Notes: generated by a model not told the origin, from the letters alone. Counted from the first letter of the stretch, positions 50,138 through 58,993 are shown. The stretch is 64,000 nucleotides of DNA from Mycobacterium sp. BK086 (GCA_004362315.1 SNWL01000004.1:124001-188000), one strand, 5' to 3'. Numbers and translations: made by a program.

Positions 50138-51621
50138 TGGCGCCGCGGGCCACCCAGTGGTGGCGGCCGCGCACCGTGAGCAGACAACTGATGATCGGCG
50201 TCTCCAGCCTGGTCTCAGTCGTGGTGCTCCTGGTCGGTGCGCTGTCGATCTACACGCTGCGTGAGTACGTCGCGGCGGCAAGCAACTCCGAGGTCATGCA
50301 CTCACTCGCCGCGCTCAAGCACTCGTTCGCCGAGGCGCCCGCCGGTGACCCGGCAGGCAGGCAGCTCATCAAATTCACCGGCCAATCGGCAGGCACCGTC
50401 ATCGCGGTGATGAACGGTGGTCGGGTTGTGCAGGCCGCGACCTTCGACGACGCGGGCGCTCGGCCGGCGCCTGCCGAGGCGGTGACGGCCCTCGAAACGA
50501 TCCGGTGGACCGGCGACGCTCCGCAGAGCGTCGACTTCGGCGACCTGGGCCGCTACCGGGTCGCAGCGACCGAGAGCGGCGACGGCCAGCGACTGGTCTC
50601 GGCCATCTCGTTGCGCAGCGCCAGCGACGCGATCGCCAAGAAAACCGCCGCGGTCGCCGCGATAACCCTGCTGGCCGCCATCGCGGCGGCCGTCGGAACC
50701 GTGACACTGGTGCGCCGGGCCCTGCATCCGTTGCGCCGAGTCGCCGCCACCGCTGCGAAAGCCGCACGAATCCCGCTGGCCGACGACGAGCACCGGATCA
50801 CCGCACGTGTCCGGCACGCCGACACCGACCCCGACAACGAGGTGGGCATCGTCGGCGAGACGTTGAATCGCCTACTGGCCAACGTGGACTCCGTCCTGGC
50901 CGCGCGGGCCGAGGCCGACCGACGGATGCGCCGTTTCCTCACCGACGTGAGTCATGAACTGCGCACACCGTTGGCCACGATCCAGGGGTATGCCGAACTC
51001 ACCCGGCAGGACTCCGCATCGCTGCCGGAAACCAGCGAATACGCGCTGGCACGGATCGAGTCCGAAGCACGCCGGATGAGTGCGCTCGTCGACGACATGC
51101 TGCTGCTGTCCAGGCTCGACGAGGGACAGGGGCTCGAACTCGAACGCCTGGATCTGTGCGCGCTCGTCGCCGACGCGGTCAACGACATCGCGGTGACGGC
51201 CCCCGATCACCGATTTCTAGCCGAACTACCCGCCGATCCGGTGTGGATCCAAGGGGATAGAGCCCGCCTGCATCAGGCTGTCGGCAACCTGCTGACCAAC
51301 GCCCGCATCCATACCCCCGACGGCGTCACGGTCACGACGTCGATCAGGCAGGCAGCCGACGCAGTCGAGCTCACAGTCCTCGATGACGGACCGGGTATCG
51401 ACCCCGAACTCCTTCCGGACCTGTTCGGCAGGTTCGTGCGCGCCGACCGGGCGCGCTCCCGCGAATTGAACAGCTCGGGACTGGGCCTGGCGATCGTGGC
51501 CTCGATCGTCAGGGCTCATGGCGGAACGGTCGAGGTCGAATCCCGCCCGGCGCACACCGAGTTTCGCGTGCGACTGCCGTCGGGATTCGTGAAAGACATT
51601 GACCGCGTAGGTCATCGGTGA
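50137..51621 (+). CDS. trcS: Sensor histidine kinase TrcS
   Basis: A 494-residue membrane kinase. TM1 at ~20-42, extracytoplasmic sensor ~45-165, TM2 at ~170-192, HAMP ~195-260, dimerisation/phosphoacceptor H273 (DVSHELRTPL), and the ATPase domain with N-box GNLLTNARIH, G1 DDGPGID and G2 SSGLGLAI. It should autophosphorylate and pass phosphate to TrcR. ATG at 50137 shares one base with the trcR stop (TGATG). The signal sensed is not known to me. Confidence 0.93.
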   Translation: MAPRATQWWRPRTVSRQLMIGVSSLVSVVVLLVGALSIYTLREYVAAASNSEVMHSLAALKHSFAEAPAGDPAGRQLIKFTGQSAGTVIAVMNGGRVVQAATFDDAGARPAPAEAVTALETIRWTGDAPQSVDFGDLGRYRVAATESGDGQRLVSAISLRSASDAIAKKTAAVAAITLLAAIAAAVGTVTLVRRALHPLRRVAATAAKAARIPLADDEHRITARVRHADTDPDNEVGIVGETLNRLLANVDSVLAARAEADRRMRRFLTDVSHELRTPLATIQGYAELTRQDSASLPETSEYALARIESEARRMSALVDDMLLLSRLDEGQGLELERLDLCALVADAVNDIAVTAPDHRFLAELPADPVWIQGDRARLHQAVGNLLTNARIHTPDGVTVTTSIRQAADAVELTVLDDGPGIDPELLPDLFGRFVRADRARSRELNSSGLGLAIVASIVRAHGGTVEVESRPAHTEFRVRLPSGFVKDIDRVGHR

Positions 51622-51628
51622 CGCTTGG

Positions 51629-51702
51629 TGGCCAGGGCCGGGATCGAACCGGCGACCTTCCGCTTTTCAGGCGGACGCTCGTACCAACTGAGCTACCTGG
51701 CC
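51629..51702 (-). tRNA. tRNA-Phe (GAA)
   Basis: 74-nt cloverleaf, acceptor GGCCAGG/CCTGGCC, anticodon GAA in CTGAAAA, T-loop GGTTCGATCC, discriminator A, and an encoded CCA (51626-51628). It lies just after trcS on the other strand. Confidence 0.97.
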
Positions 51703-51745
51703 GGAAGGCACTGTCTCCAACCCATGTGCCTCACCACATACATGG

Positions 51746-51819
51746 CGACCCTGACGGGACTCGAACCCGCGACCTCCGCCGTGACAGGGCGGCGCGCTAA
51801 CCAACTGCGCCACAGGGCC
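51746..51819 (-). tRNA. tRNA-Asp (GTC)
   Basis: 74-nt cloverleaf, acceptor GGCCCTG/CAGGGTC with one G-U pair, anticodon GTC in CTGTCAC, T-loop GGTTCGAGTCC, discriminator G, encoded CCA at 51743-51745. Part of a Glu-Asp-Phe series on the minus strand. Confidence 0.97.
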
Positions 51820-51859
51820 TTGCTTGTACTGCTCGCTCCGACGATACCGCCGTCACGCG

Positions 51860-51932
51860 TACCCCCAACGGGATTCGAACCCGTGCTACCGCCGTGAAAG
51901 GGCGGCGTCCTAGGCCACTAGACGATGGGGGC
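51860..51932 (-). tRNA. tRNA-Glu (TTC)
   Basis: 73-nt cloverleaf, acceptor GCCCCCA/TGGGGGT, anticodon TTC in CTTTCAC, T-loop GGTTCGAATCC, discriminator A. CCA is not encoded. It is the first of the three minus-strand tRNA genes. Confidence 0.97.
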
Positions 51933-52053
51933 CTGAACCGAATCACTCCGGGGTACTCACAACGAGTGCACGTTAGAGCGTCGTTAGCTTAGGGCACAGC
52001 GGGCACAATCCCAAAACGAGCAACCGCCGCGTAGGCAGTATTGTGTGCGACGC

Positions 52054-52126
52054 GCCCCTATAGCTCAGTCGGTAGAGCTACGGACTTTTAATCCGCAGGT
52101 CCCAGGTTCGAGCCCTGGTGGGGGCA
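52054..52126 (+). tRNA. tRNA-Lys (TTT)
   Basis: 73-nt cloverleaf, acceptor GCCCCTA/TGGGGGC with a T-T apposition at one position of the stem, anticodon TTT in CTTTTAA, T-loop GGTTCGAGCC, no encoded CCA. It is divergent from the Glu-Asp-Phe cluster, an arrangement (lysT, gluT, aspT, pheU) also known in M. tuberculosis. Confidence 0.96.
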
Positions 52127-52201
52127 CAACGTTGGGCCGATAGAGCTTTCGGCGGAGCAGTCCGCCGCGAGATGGCCCGTCGCCGTCGGGGGTGACCTAT
52201 C

Positions 52202-52864
52202 GTGAACGACATGAATGACACGGCGCCGCAGCCTGCGGACGGTCCGCGCCGCGGCGTCGACCGGGTCACCGGCCGGCACGTGATCGCGCGACTGGCCGGG
52301 CCCGAACACGACCAGACCGTGCGCGCGGTCGTGGACCTGCTCTCCGGCGAGCAGAGCGCTGTCGACGAGATCATCAACGACGCGGTATCCGACCCCGAGC
52401 GGCTGGAATCACTGGAGCGCCTCGGCACCTACGACGAGGTCCGAAACCCGACCCTCGATCGTGTCGCGGTATTGGTCGCCGAAGCCCTTGGCACCCAGAT
52501 GGCGGCGGTTTCCATCGTCTATCCCGACCGGCAGGTGCTCGCGGGAACTAATGCCAGCGATGAGGTGATGCCCCGCGTCGCGCCGCTGGAGATGTCGATC
52601 TGCAAGTTCACGGTCGCCAGCCGGGAACCGTTGGTCGTCGACGACACCAGGGCCCATCCCCTGCTGGCGGATCATCCGGCTGTTCGCGACGGGATCTTGG
52701 CCTACGCCGGGATTCCCTTGATCGACAGCAACGGTCATGTGGCGGGAACGTTGTGCACCTGGGACACTCGTCCGCGCCACTGGTCGAGCGGACAGGTTCA
52801 GATCCTCAACGATCTCGCCGATGTTGCGCGACAGAGGCTCCTCGCCGATCCACGCGGTAAATGA
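52202..52864 (+). CDS. GAF-domain protein
   Basis: A 220-residue single-GAF protein. The GAF domain covers ~85-215 (VLVAEALGTQMAAVSIVYPDRQVLAGT, LVVDDTRAHPLLADHPAV, AYAGIPLIDSNGHVAGTLCTWD). The first ~75 residues are helical and hydrophilic. It has no output domain, so it may act as a sensor or binding subunit for another protein. The two cysteines (SICKF, GTLCTW) could be relevant in redox-type GAFs, but this is speculative. GTG start at 52202; the ATG three codons later is possible. It is not obviously in an operon. Confidence 0.82.
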   Translation: MNDMNDTAPQPADGPRRGVDRVTGRHVIARLAGPEHDQTVRAVVDLLSGEQSAVDEIINDAVSDPERLESLERLGTYDEVRNPTLDRVAVLVAEALGTQMAAVSIVYPDRQVLAGTNASDEVMPRVAPLEMSICKFTVASREPLVVDDTRAHPLLADHPAVRDGILAYAGIPLIDSNGHVAGTLCTWDTRPRHWSSGQVQILNDLADVARQRLLADPRGK

Positions 52865-52965
52865 TCTTTGCCAATCTTTCGCCACACGGGGGGACTACAT
52901 GGCTCGGCGGGTAGCAAAATCGGGTAGCGTCCGCCCTGTGGTTCAGCAGGTGATGTGAGCGGATC

Positions 52966-54450
52966 ATGGCAATACGGACGCTTCACGTTGAAAATGAGCC
53001 GGCGACGCCGGTAACTAGCGGCAAGCTGCCCGCACGACGCAAGACGTTTGCCGAGCGGGTGCGCTCCGACCCATTGAGCACGATCATCACCGTCTCGATC
53101 GACGTTCTCACCGCGACGGTGGCGACGATCATCGGCGTGCGGTGGGCGATGGCGACCCACGACTATCCACCCAACCTCTGGCTGGCCTATCTGTACGTGC
53201 CCGTCGTGATCCTCGTGCTCGCCGCACGAGGTGTCTACCGGCGCCGCCTCAATCGGGAATTCCTCGACGAGATCGGGCCCATCGAGGCGACGGTGGCCAT
53301 CGCGACCATGTTCCTGCTCGGTGGCTTGGTGCTGACGAACGAAACCGGCCGTCCCGGCGCCGCGGTGCTGAAGATATGGATCTGTGCCGCGATACTCATG
53401 CCGTTCGGGCGGCTGGTGCGGGTGATCATCCAGCGGAGCCTGCGCCGACACGACCATCTGCAGGCGCCAACTCTCATCGTGGGGAACGGACGCGTCGCCG
53501 GGCACATCATCAGCCGCTTGGAAGAGTTTCCGCAGTACGGCCTGGCGCCGGTCGGCATCGTCGACGCCGAACCCTGGTTCGGTCAGCCCGGTGACCCGCG
53601 CCCCGACCTGCCCTGGCTGGGATCGCCGGAGAACATCGACGAAGCGATCCGGCAGACCGGTGCGCAGAACGTCGTCATCGCCTTCTCCCGAACTCAGGAC
53701 CAGGTGCTCACCCACGTGGTGCGAACGGCACATCAGAACGGACTGCGAGTCTGGGTCGTGCCCCGCATGTTCGACACGATCGGTGAGCGGGCGCGGATCG
53801 AGCACGTGGGCGGCACGCCGCTGCTCGCGCTGCCCCACACCGACCCCCGGGGCTGGCAGTTCGCGGTCAAGCACATCTTCGACCGGGTGATGGCCGCTTT
53901 CCTCCTGCTGCTGATCTCGCCGGTGTTCCTGACGCTGGTCCTGCTCGTGAAATTGAGCTCGCCGGGGCCGGTCTTCTTCAGCCAGCCACGGGTGGGCCGC
54001 GACGGCCGCGCGTTCGGCTGCCTCAAGTTCCGCTCGATGCGCGCGGCCGAGGACACCGATGCCGCATTCCAGCTCAAGACCGGTGCCGCGCCGGGCGGTG
54101 TCGAGGGCGTCGACCGGCGCACCAAGATCGGCAAGATCCTGCGCGCCACCTCACTGGACGAGCTGCCCCAGTTCATCAATGTGTTGAAGGGCGAGATGAG
54201 CCTCGTGGGCCCGCGGCCGGAGCGCCCGGAATTCGTGGAGCTCTTCGAAGCCCAGATCCAGCGGTACGGCGAGCGGCACCGGGTCCGAGCCGGTGTCACC
54301 GGCTGGGCTCAGGTGCACGGGCTGCGCGGGCAGACGTCGATCGCCGATCGCGCCGAGTGGGACAACTACTACATCGAGAACTGGTCTCTTGCTCTCGACC
54401 TGAAGATCCTGGCGCTGACCGTCCCGGCTGTCCTGCGACGGGCCGAATAA
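52966..54450 (+). CDS. Polyprenyl-phosphate sugar phosphotransferase (WbaP/CpsE type)
   Basis: A 494-residue membrane enzyme that transfers a sugar-1-phosphate from a nucleotide sugar to polyprenyl phosphate, the first step of exopolysaccharide or glycan synthesis. Four N-terminal membrane helices (~40-150), a Rossmann-like CoA-binding-type domain (~155-290: LIVGNGRVAGHII), then a membrane hairpin and the bacterial sugar-transferase catalytic domain (~305-490) with FFSQPRVGRDGR, LKFRSM, TSLDELPQ, GPRPERPEF and VRAGVTGWAQV. Complete. Transcribed alone; no other glycan genes are adjacent. Confidence 0.93.
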   Translation: MAIRTLHVENEPATPVTSGKLPARRKTFAERVRSDPLSTIITVSIDVLTATVATIIGVRWAMATHDYPPNLWLAYLYVPVVILVLAARGVYRRRLNREFLDEIGPIEATVAIATMFLLGGLVLTNETGRPGAAVLKIWICAAILMPFGRLVRVIIQRSLRRHDHLQAPTLIVGNGRVAGHIISRLEEFPQYGLAPVGIVDAEPWFGQPGDPRPDLPWLGSPENIDEAIRQTGAQNVVIAFSRTQDQVLTHVVRTAHQNGLRVWVVPRMFDTIGERARIEHVGGTPLLALPHTDPRGWQFAVKHIFDRVMAAFLLLLISPVFLTLVLLVKLSSPGPVFFSQPRVGRDGRAFGCLKFRSMRAAEDTDAAFQLKTGAAPGGVEGVDRRTKIGKILRATSLDELPQFINVLKGEMSLVGPRPERPEFVELFEAQIQRYGERHRVRAGVTGWAQVHGLRGQTSIADRAEWDNYYIENWSLALDLKILALTVPAVLRRAE

Positions 54451-54564
54451 AACTTCGATAACAACGCGGTTAGCTGGCGTGTGAGAAATACCCGGAGTGG
54501 GTAAAGGACAGTTAACGCAACGGGGTGCGAGAAGTCCCCTTTCACGCGCGCCACAGGAGTAGAC

Positions 54565-54723
54565 ATGAGTCACCCCTTAACCACATCGACAGACGTCATT
54601 CGTCATGCGATCGCCGAGCAGGTTCGGCGGATCGGCGGCAATGAGGCGGACATCGACGACATCGCTTTTGCCGCGTCGTATGCGGTGATGTGCTTCGGTT
54701 TCGCTGCCACAGAAAGCATTTGA
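54565..54723 (+). CDS. Small protein of 52 residues
   Basis: An ATG preceded by AGGAG at 5-bp spacing (54555-54559) opens a 52-codon frame: residues 7-40 are amphipathic and charged (DVIRHAIAEQVRRIGG, NEADIDDIAFAASYAV) and the C-terminus is hydrophobic (VMCFGFAATESI). The N-terminal part looks like two helices. I do not recognise a family. It lies 114 bp after the glycosyl transferase on the same strand and could be its downstream partner or an independent gene. Support comes from the ribosome site and coding-like composition only. Confidence 0.6.
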   Translation: MSHPLTTSTDVIRHAIAEQVRRIGGNEADIDDIAFAASYAVMCFGFAATESI

Positions 54724-54925
54724 CGGCTACGTCAGTTCCGAAGGCTGGGCGGCGGCGACCCCCGCCCACTGTCGAAAGCTCGCGCGCCCCGGACTTCCAC
54801 GCTTAGTGCGATAGCCACGGCCCCGGCCTCAAAAATTTGCGCTGGCAAGGATCGCTTGGTCAGGCCCCGAGGTTGCTGAGCCCGCCGACTCGGTAGCCGG
54901 CAAACAGAGTGTGTGCGTTTTTCGG

Positions 54926-55957
54926 CTACGCCGATTGCGTTTTCTGGACTGGGCAGGCACCCAGGTAATGAATTCCGTTGTCGCGCTCCCCCACTGGCGG
55001 CAGGTTGCGCGCCGGGGTGTGGACCAGCGGGGCGTCGACCGGAATCCTGCCATTGGCGCGGTCCCATCCGGACCGGGCACGTGGGTGCATCCGGCGCCGC
55101 TTGGGCAACAGCTTGAACGCGAGGTTGACCGACCGGCCGAACAGCCGGTGCAGGCGCTCGTCACGTTTGGACCACGTGTAGCCCATCAGGTCCCGGACCG
55201 GCTGGTCGTAGAGGCCGACGGTCACCCACACCGCGAACGGTCCGAGAACCTTGAGATACGCCGACCACAGGAAGTCCGGAATCCATTGCAGCGAAGGATG
55301 TTTCGGCATCGTGGAGAGGTCGAGAACTTCACGGGTGGCGTAATTGTTCTCCAGCACGTTGCGACACATGTGGTCCCAGTAGACCTGGAACTCTTCCCAG
55401 CTGGCCGGCACCGGGCGCATGCTCATGCCGTACATCCGGTACCAGGTGACGTGCTCGTCGAACAGTTGGCGCTTCTGATCCTCGGTGAGGCCGTCGCCGA
55501 AATGCTCGGCGGTCAGCACGGTGCCCATGAAAAACGTTGAGTGCGCCCAATAAAACACGTCGGGGTTCAGCGCGCTGTACCGACGCCCTTGGGCGTCAAC
55601 ACCTTTGATCGGGATGTGGTAGTCGCGAACCTCGGCACCGGTCATCGGCGCCCGGTCGCCGTCGAAAACCACCCCGCCGATCGGGTACAGCGAGCGCAGC
55701 AGACGCGGCAGGCGCTCCATGAAGAAGATCGAGTGCTCTTCGACCGCGGCACCGAGCTGAGGGTGCATGTTCTGCATCGAGCCGGCCCACGGCCCTTGCA
55801 GCAGCCCACGCCAATCACCGAAGTATTTCCACGTCAGCGAGTCGGGTCCGAGGACGGCGGGTGGGGCGTCGTAGGCCCCACCGGTCACCGGGCAACCAGA
55901 CGCCCCCGGCGCGCCGTCGCTGGTGGCCGGGCACACGTCGGACGTATCTTGACTCAA
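54926..55957 (-). CDS. MpaB-like oxygenase (DUF2236), Rv0826-type
   Basis: A 343-residue protein of the oxygenase MpaB/DUF2236 family, which includes the latex-clearing protein Lcp, a haem-b dioxygenase. The Arg/His-rich family regions are seen in FYWAHSTFFMG (a candidate haem His), HVTWYRMYGMSMRPVP and WDHMCRNVLENNY. No signal peptide. The TTG start at 55957 has GGAAGG 7 bp upstream. It is divergent from a TetR gene, with an 18-bp palindrome between them. The location next to desA1, dus and phoU suggests the Rv0826 orthologue. Substrate unknown. Confidence 0.85.
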   Translation of the reverse strand: MSQDTSDVCPATSDGAPGASGCPVTGGAYDAPPAVLGPDSLTWKYFGDWRGLLQGPWAGSMQNMHPQLGAAVEEHSIFFMERLPRLLRSLYPIGGVVFDGDRAPMTGAEVRDYHIPIKGVDAQGRRYSALNPDVFYWAHSTFFMGTVLTAEHFGDGLTEDQKRQLFDEHVTWYRMYGMSMRPVPASWEEFQVYWDHMCRNVLENNYATREVLDLSTMPKHPSLQWIPDFLWSAYLKVLGPFAVWVTVGLYDQPVRDLMGYTWSKRDERLHRLFGRSVNLAFKLLPKRRRMHPRARSGWDRANGRIPVDAPLVHTPARNLPPVGERDNGIHYLGACPVQKTQSA

Positions 55958-55990
55958 CTGATGACCTTCCCAATGGCGTGCGGGGCATTT

Positions 55991-56008
55991 TGACTACACG
56001 CGTTGTCA
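55991..56008. promoter_or_regulatory. Imperfect palindrome in the MpaB/TetR divergent promoter
   Basis: TGACTACACGCGTTGTCA pairs with its own complement at 14 of 18 positions (TGACnACnCGnGTnGTCA). It sits midway in the 70-bp gap between the divergent oxygenase and TetR genes, as expected for a TetR operator. Confidence 0.6.
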
Positions 56009-56027
56009 CCATGAGCTTAGGAGCGAT

Positions 56028-56624
56028 GTGACGTCGGGTCAACGACGGGGCCGCTGGTCGGGCGTCCCGCTGCCGGACCGGCAGGCGCTACGCCGCGACG
56101 AGTTGATCGCGGCGGGAGTGACCCTGCTCGGCAGCGCGGACGGCCCTGCGCTGACGGTGCGGGCGGTGTGCCGGCACGCCGGTCTGACCGAGCGGTACTT
56201 CTACGAGAGCTTCTCCGACCGGGACGAGTTCGTCCGCGCGGTCTACGACGATGTGTGCAATCGCGCCATGGCCACGCTGAGGTCGGCGGGTACCCCCCGG
56301 GCTGCCGTCGAGAGATTCGTGGCCCTCATGGTCGACGATCCGGTGCGGGGCCGCGTGCTGTTGTTGGCGCCGCAGGTGGAGGCCGTGCTGATCCACTCCG
56401 GCGCGGAGTGGATGCCGAGCTTCATCGAGCTGCTGCAGAGCAAGCTGACCGCGATCAGCGATCCGGTGCTGCAGAAAATGATGGCAACCGGCCTGATCGG
56501 GGCGTTGACGGCGCTGTTCACCGCCTATTTGGACGGCCGATTGGCGGCGTCTCGTGAGCAGTTCATCGACTACTGCGTCGACCTGCTGCTCACCCGCGCG
56601 GCGAGTTACCCGCCGGCGACCTGA
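56028..56624 (+). CDS. TetR-family transcriptional regulator
   Basis: A 198-residue TetR regulator. HTH at ~25-65 (TVRAVCRHAGLTERYFYESFSDRDEFV), then a helical effector domain with no recognisable subfamily. GTG start at 56028 with AGGAG 4 bp upstream; an ATG overlapping it (56026) is followed at once by a stop. It probably represses the divergent MpaB-like oxygenase through the 55991-56008 palindrome. Its last 19 bp overlap the end of the convergent secreted-protein gene. Confidence 0.9.
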   Translation: MTSGQRRGRWSGVPLPDRQALRRDELIAAGVTLLGSADGPALTVRAVCRHAGLTERYFYESFSDRDEFVRAVYDDVCNRAMATLRSAGTPRAAVERFVALMVDDPVRGRVLLLAPQVEAVLIHSGAEWMPSFIELLQSKLTAISDPVLQKMMATGLIGALTALFTAYLDGRLAASREQFIDYCVDLLLTRAASYPPAT

Positions 56625-57076
56625 CCGGCTTCACCCGGCACGTTGCCGGTCTGCTCGAGTTCAGAGGACTCGCTCTGCTCGGCTTCGGCCTGCGCCTCGG
56701 CGAGCTTCTCTTCGTAGTCGGAGCGGGCCGCGCGGCCTTCCGGGCTGCCGATCGAGTTGCCGGGGACGCCGGCGGTGGCGAACGTGTTGTTGCAGTTCAG
56801 GTACAGCAGCACTCGGCCGCCCGGGTTCGTGCCGCTGGAGTCGAGGAAGTTGGCGCTCCGCGACCCGGTGACCATGCACTGGTCGGTCGGCAGGAAGCTG
56901 CCGACGCGGGTGGCAATCGTCGCGGACTGACCGGAGTCGCTGATCGCTTGCGCGGCATCCGCATAGGTCTGACCCGCGTACTCGTTGGTCGCCGAGGCAA
57001 CGCCAGTGCCGAACATCGCGAACGACGCCGCGGCGGCACCGACAGCGCCGATTCCAACGGCCAATTGCTTCTTCAC
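56606..57076 (-). CDS. Secreted protein, paralogue of the next gene
   Basis: A 156-residue protein with a Sec signal peptide (MKKQLAVGIGAVGAAAASF, cleavage near ASA|TNE). The mature part begins GQTYADAAQAISDSGQSATI, has two Cys (TDQCMVTGS, LNCNN) and ends in an acidic, Glu/Gln/Ala-rich tail (EEKLAEAQAEAEQ). Motifs TGSxRxxFLDSSG and LNC are shared with the protein at 57294-57782, so the two arose by duplication. The GQTYxxA start recalls PASTA domains, but it is not a full one. GTG start after GGAGGT. Function unknown; it lies near envelope genes. Confidence 0.85.
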   Translation of the reverse strand: MKKQLAVGIGAVGAAAASFAMFGTGVASATNEYAGQTYADAAQAISDSGQSATIATRVGSFLPTDQCMVTGSRSANFLDSSGTNPGGRVLLYLNCNNTFATAGVPGNSIGSPEGRAARSDYEEKLAEAQAEAEQSESSELEQTGNVPGEAGQVAGG

Positions 57077-57293
57077 GTCTCACGACCTCCGGACATGTGC
57101 GTTGCCTGTGCATTTGCGTACGAAATGCTGGTGTCACCAGTGCGCAAATGGTACTCCAGTAATTCGGAGCATGCAGGGTCAGCGTTACGCGCGAAAACCC
57201 GCGGTCACGGTCGGCTCGTCACAACGACGATCAGGACCGGACAAGTCATAGGCGATCAGCCAGTCGGCGTCAGATCACGCGACCGTTCACGAC

Positions 57294-57782
57294 TCAGCCG
57301 AGCACCTGCAGAAGCTCGGCGGAGCACTTGTCGGCGTACTTCTGGCACAACTGCTTGCAGTACTCGAGACTCTCCCCGTCACATCGGGTCGGATCCTTGT
57401 CGTACCACGCCAGGGACTTGAGTTCTTTTGCTTGCTTGCGTCCCTGCGGGCTGGCAGCCGAGACGCCCGGCTTACCCGCCGCAGCGAGCGAACCGTCACA
57501 ATTCAAATTCAGGAGGAATGCCGAATCTTGTTTTCTGCCACTGGAATCCAAGAAGCCCGCGCGACTGGAACCGGTCACGATGCAATCGTCCATCGCAAGC
57601 TGGTCACCCACGACCGAAGAGATCACCGCCTTGGATCCCCAACTCGCGATTTTCTCCGATGCCTGCGAATACGTCTGGCCGGTCAGATTCGGGCCACTCG
57701 CACCGGCGATCCCGGTACCAACTCCAACGGCCACAACCGCGCTCACGATGGCGCCCGCGCCTAGAAGAGTCCTCTTGTTCAT
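57294..57782 (-). CDS. Secreted cysteine-containing protein, paralogue of the previous gene
   Basis: A 162-residue protein with a signal peptide (MNKRTLLGAGAIVSAVVAV, cleavage near AGA|SGP). The mature part shares GQTYxxAxxxI, DxCxVTGSxRAxFLDSSG and LNC with the 56606 protein, but its C-terminus differs, with four Cys (TRCDGESLEYCKQLCQKYADKC, positions spaced 7, 4, 7) in place of the acidic tail. This is a plausible small disulfide-stabilised helix. The start is the ATG at 57782, with the signal peptide right after it; upstream in-frame codons are not coding. The gap 57077-57293 shows no further gene. Confidence 0.85.
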   Translation of the reverse strand: MNKRTLLGAGAIVSAVVAVGVGTGIAGASGPNLTGQTYSQASEKIASWGSKAVISSVVGDQLAMDDCIVTGSSRAGFLDSSGRKQDSAFLLNLNCDGSLAAAGKPGVSAASPQGRKQAKELKSLAWYDKDPTRCDGESLEYCKQLCQKYADKCSAELLQVLG

Positions 57783-57997
57783 TGATCCCCCGAACCCACA
57801 TGGGCGCACAGCCGCCCCCCAACCGACTCGGGGTAGACCATACCTGTGCGCGCCCTGATGCAAGTGGCCGATGGCTGAACACACAGCGACCCTCAGCGAA
57901 CTGCCAGCGCCGACATGCCGGGATGGGGAACTTGAATGTCACCGGGATACACAGATATATTGAGTGCAACCACAAGGAACAGATAACTGGAGGGTCC

Positions 57998-58993
57998 ATG
58001 TCGAAAGACCTGACCGACCTCGATCTCCTGCGTGAGCTGGAACCGGTGGCGGAAAAGCTCATCAACCGCCACATGACGATGATGAAGGACTGGAATCCGC
58101 ACGACTACATCCCGTGGTCGGACGGCAAGAACTACTACGCCCTGGGCGGCCAGGACTGGAGCCCCGAGCAGGCCAAGCTGTCCGAAGTCGCGCGCACCGC
58201 GTTGATCCAGAACCTCCTGACCGAAGACAATCTGCCCGCGTATCACCGCGAGATCGCGATGAACTTCTCCATGGACGGGCCCTGGGGCTACTGGGTCAAC
58301 CGGTGGACCGCCGAGGAGAACCGCCACGGCATCTCGATCCGCGATTATCTGGTCGTCAGCCGCAACTGCGATCCCGTCGAGCTCGAGGAGCTGCGGGTGG
58401 AGCAGATGACCCGCGGCTTCTCGCCGGGCCAGAACCAGCAGGGTGATCTGTTCGCCGAGAGCCTTTTCGACTCGGTGATGTACGTCAGCTTCCAGGAGCT
58501 GGCCACCCGGGTGTCGCACCGCAACACCGGCAAGGCCTGCGACGACCCGGTCGCCGAGCAGTTGCTGGCCAGGATCTCCAACGACGAGAACCTGCACATG
58601 ATCTTCTACCGCGATGTCAGCGAGGCTGGCTTCGACGTAGCCCCCAACCAGGCAATGAAGTCGCTGCACCGGGTGCTGAAGAACTTCAAGATGCCCGGTT
58701 ACACCGTGCCGGACTTCCGGCGTAAGGCCGTCGTCATCGCGATGGGCGGCGTCTACGACCCGCGCATCCACCTCGACGACGTCGTGATGCCGGTGCTGAA
58801 GAAGTGGCGCATCTTCGAACGTGACGACTTCACCGGCGAGGCCGCTGAGATGCGCGACGATCTGGCGGCGCTGATCAAGGAACTCGAAGAAACCTGCGAC
58901 AAGTTCGAAGAGGCGAAGATGCGCAAGCTCGAGCGCGACGCGCGCCTCGCCGAGAAGCGCAGCGCCAAGGCGCTGGCGGGGGCAGCGACATAG
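57998..58993 (+). CDS. desA1: Acyl-[acyl-carrier-protein] desaturase DesA1
   Basis: A 331-residue soluble di-iron desaturase of the stearoyl-ACP type. Iron ligands are visible as E106-E107xxH110 (EENRH), E167 with H174 and E197xxH200 (ENLH). In mycobacteria DesA1 introduces a double bond into acyl-ACPs used in mycolic acid synthesis and is essential. Length and neighbours (oxygenase, dus, LCP protein, phoU, pstB) agree with Rv0824c. The start is the ATG at 57998 after GGAGGG; the long in-frame upstream stretch is not coding. The tRNA-dihydrouridine synthase gene follows almost at once. Confidence 0.95.
   Translation: MSKDLTDLDLLRELEPVAEKLINRHMTMMKDWNPHDYIPWSDGKNYYALGGQDWSPEQAKLSEVARTALIQNLLTEDNLPAYHREIAMNFSMDGPWGYWVNRWTAEENRHGISIRDYLVVSRNCDPVELEELRVEQMTRGFSPGQNQQGDLFAESLFDSVMYVSFQELATRVSHRNTGKACDDPVAEQLLARISNDENLHMIFYRDVSEAGFDVAPNQAMKSLHRVLKNFKMPGYTVPDFRRKAVVIAMGGVYDPRIHLDDVVMPVLKKWRIFERDDFTGEAAEMRDDLAALIKELEETCDKFEEAKMRKLERDARLAEKRSAKALAGAAT

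Noticed and set aside
51629-52126. tRNA cluster as an integration site for the catabolic island
   Set aside because: No integrase, no att-like direct repeat of a tRNA end and no composition change were seen near it or at the island borders.
54489-54503. TACCC/GGGTA inverted repeat after the glycosyl transferase
   Set aside because: Only a 5-bp stem and no T-run, so not called a terminator.
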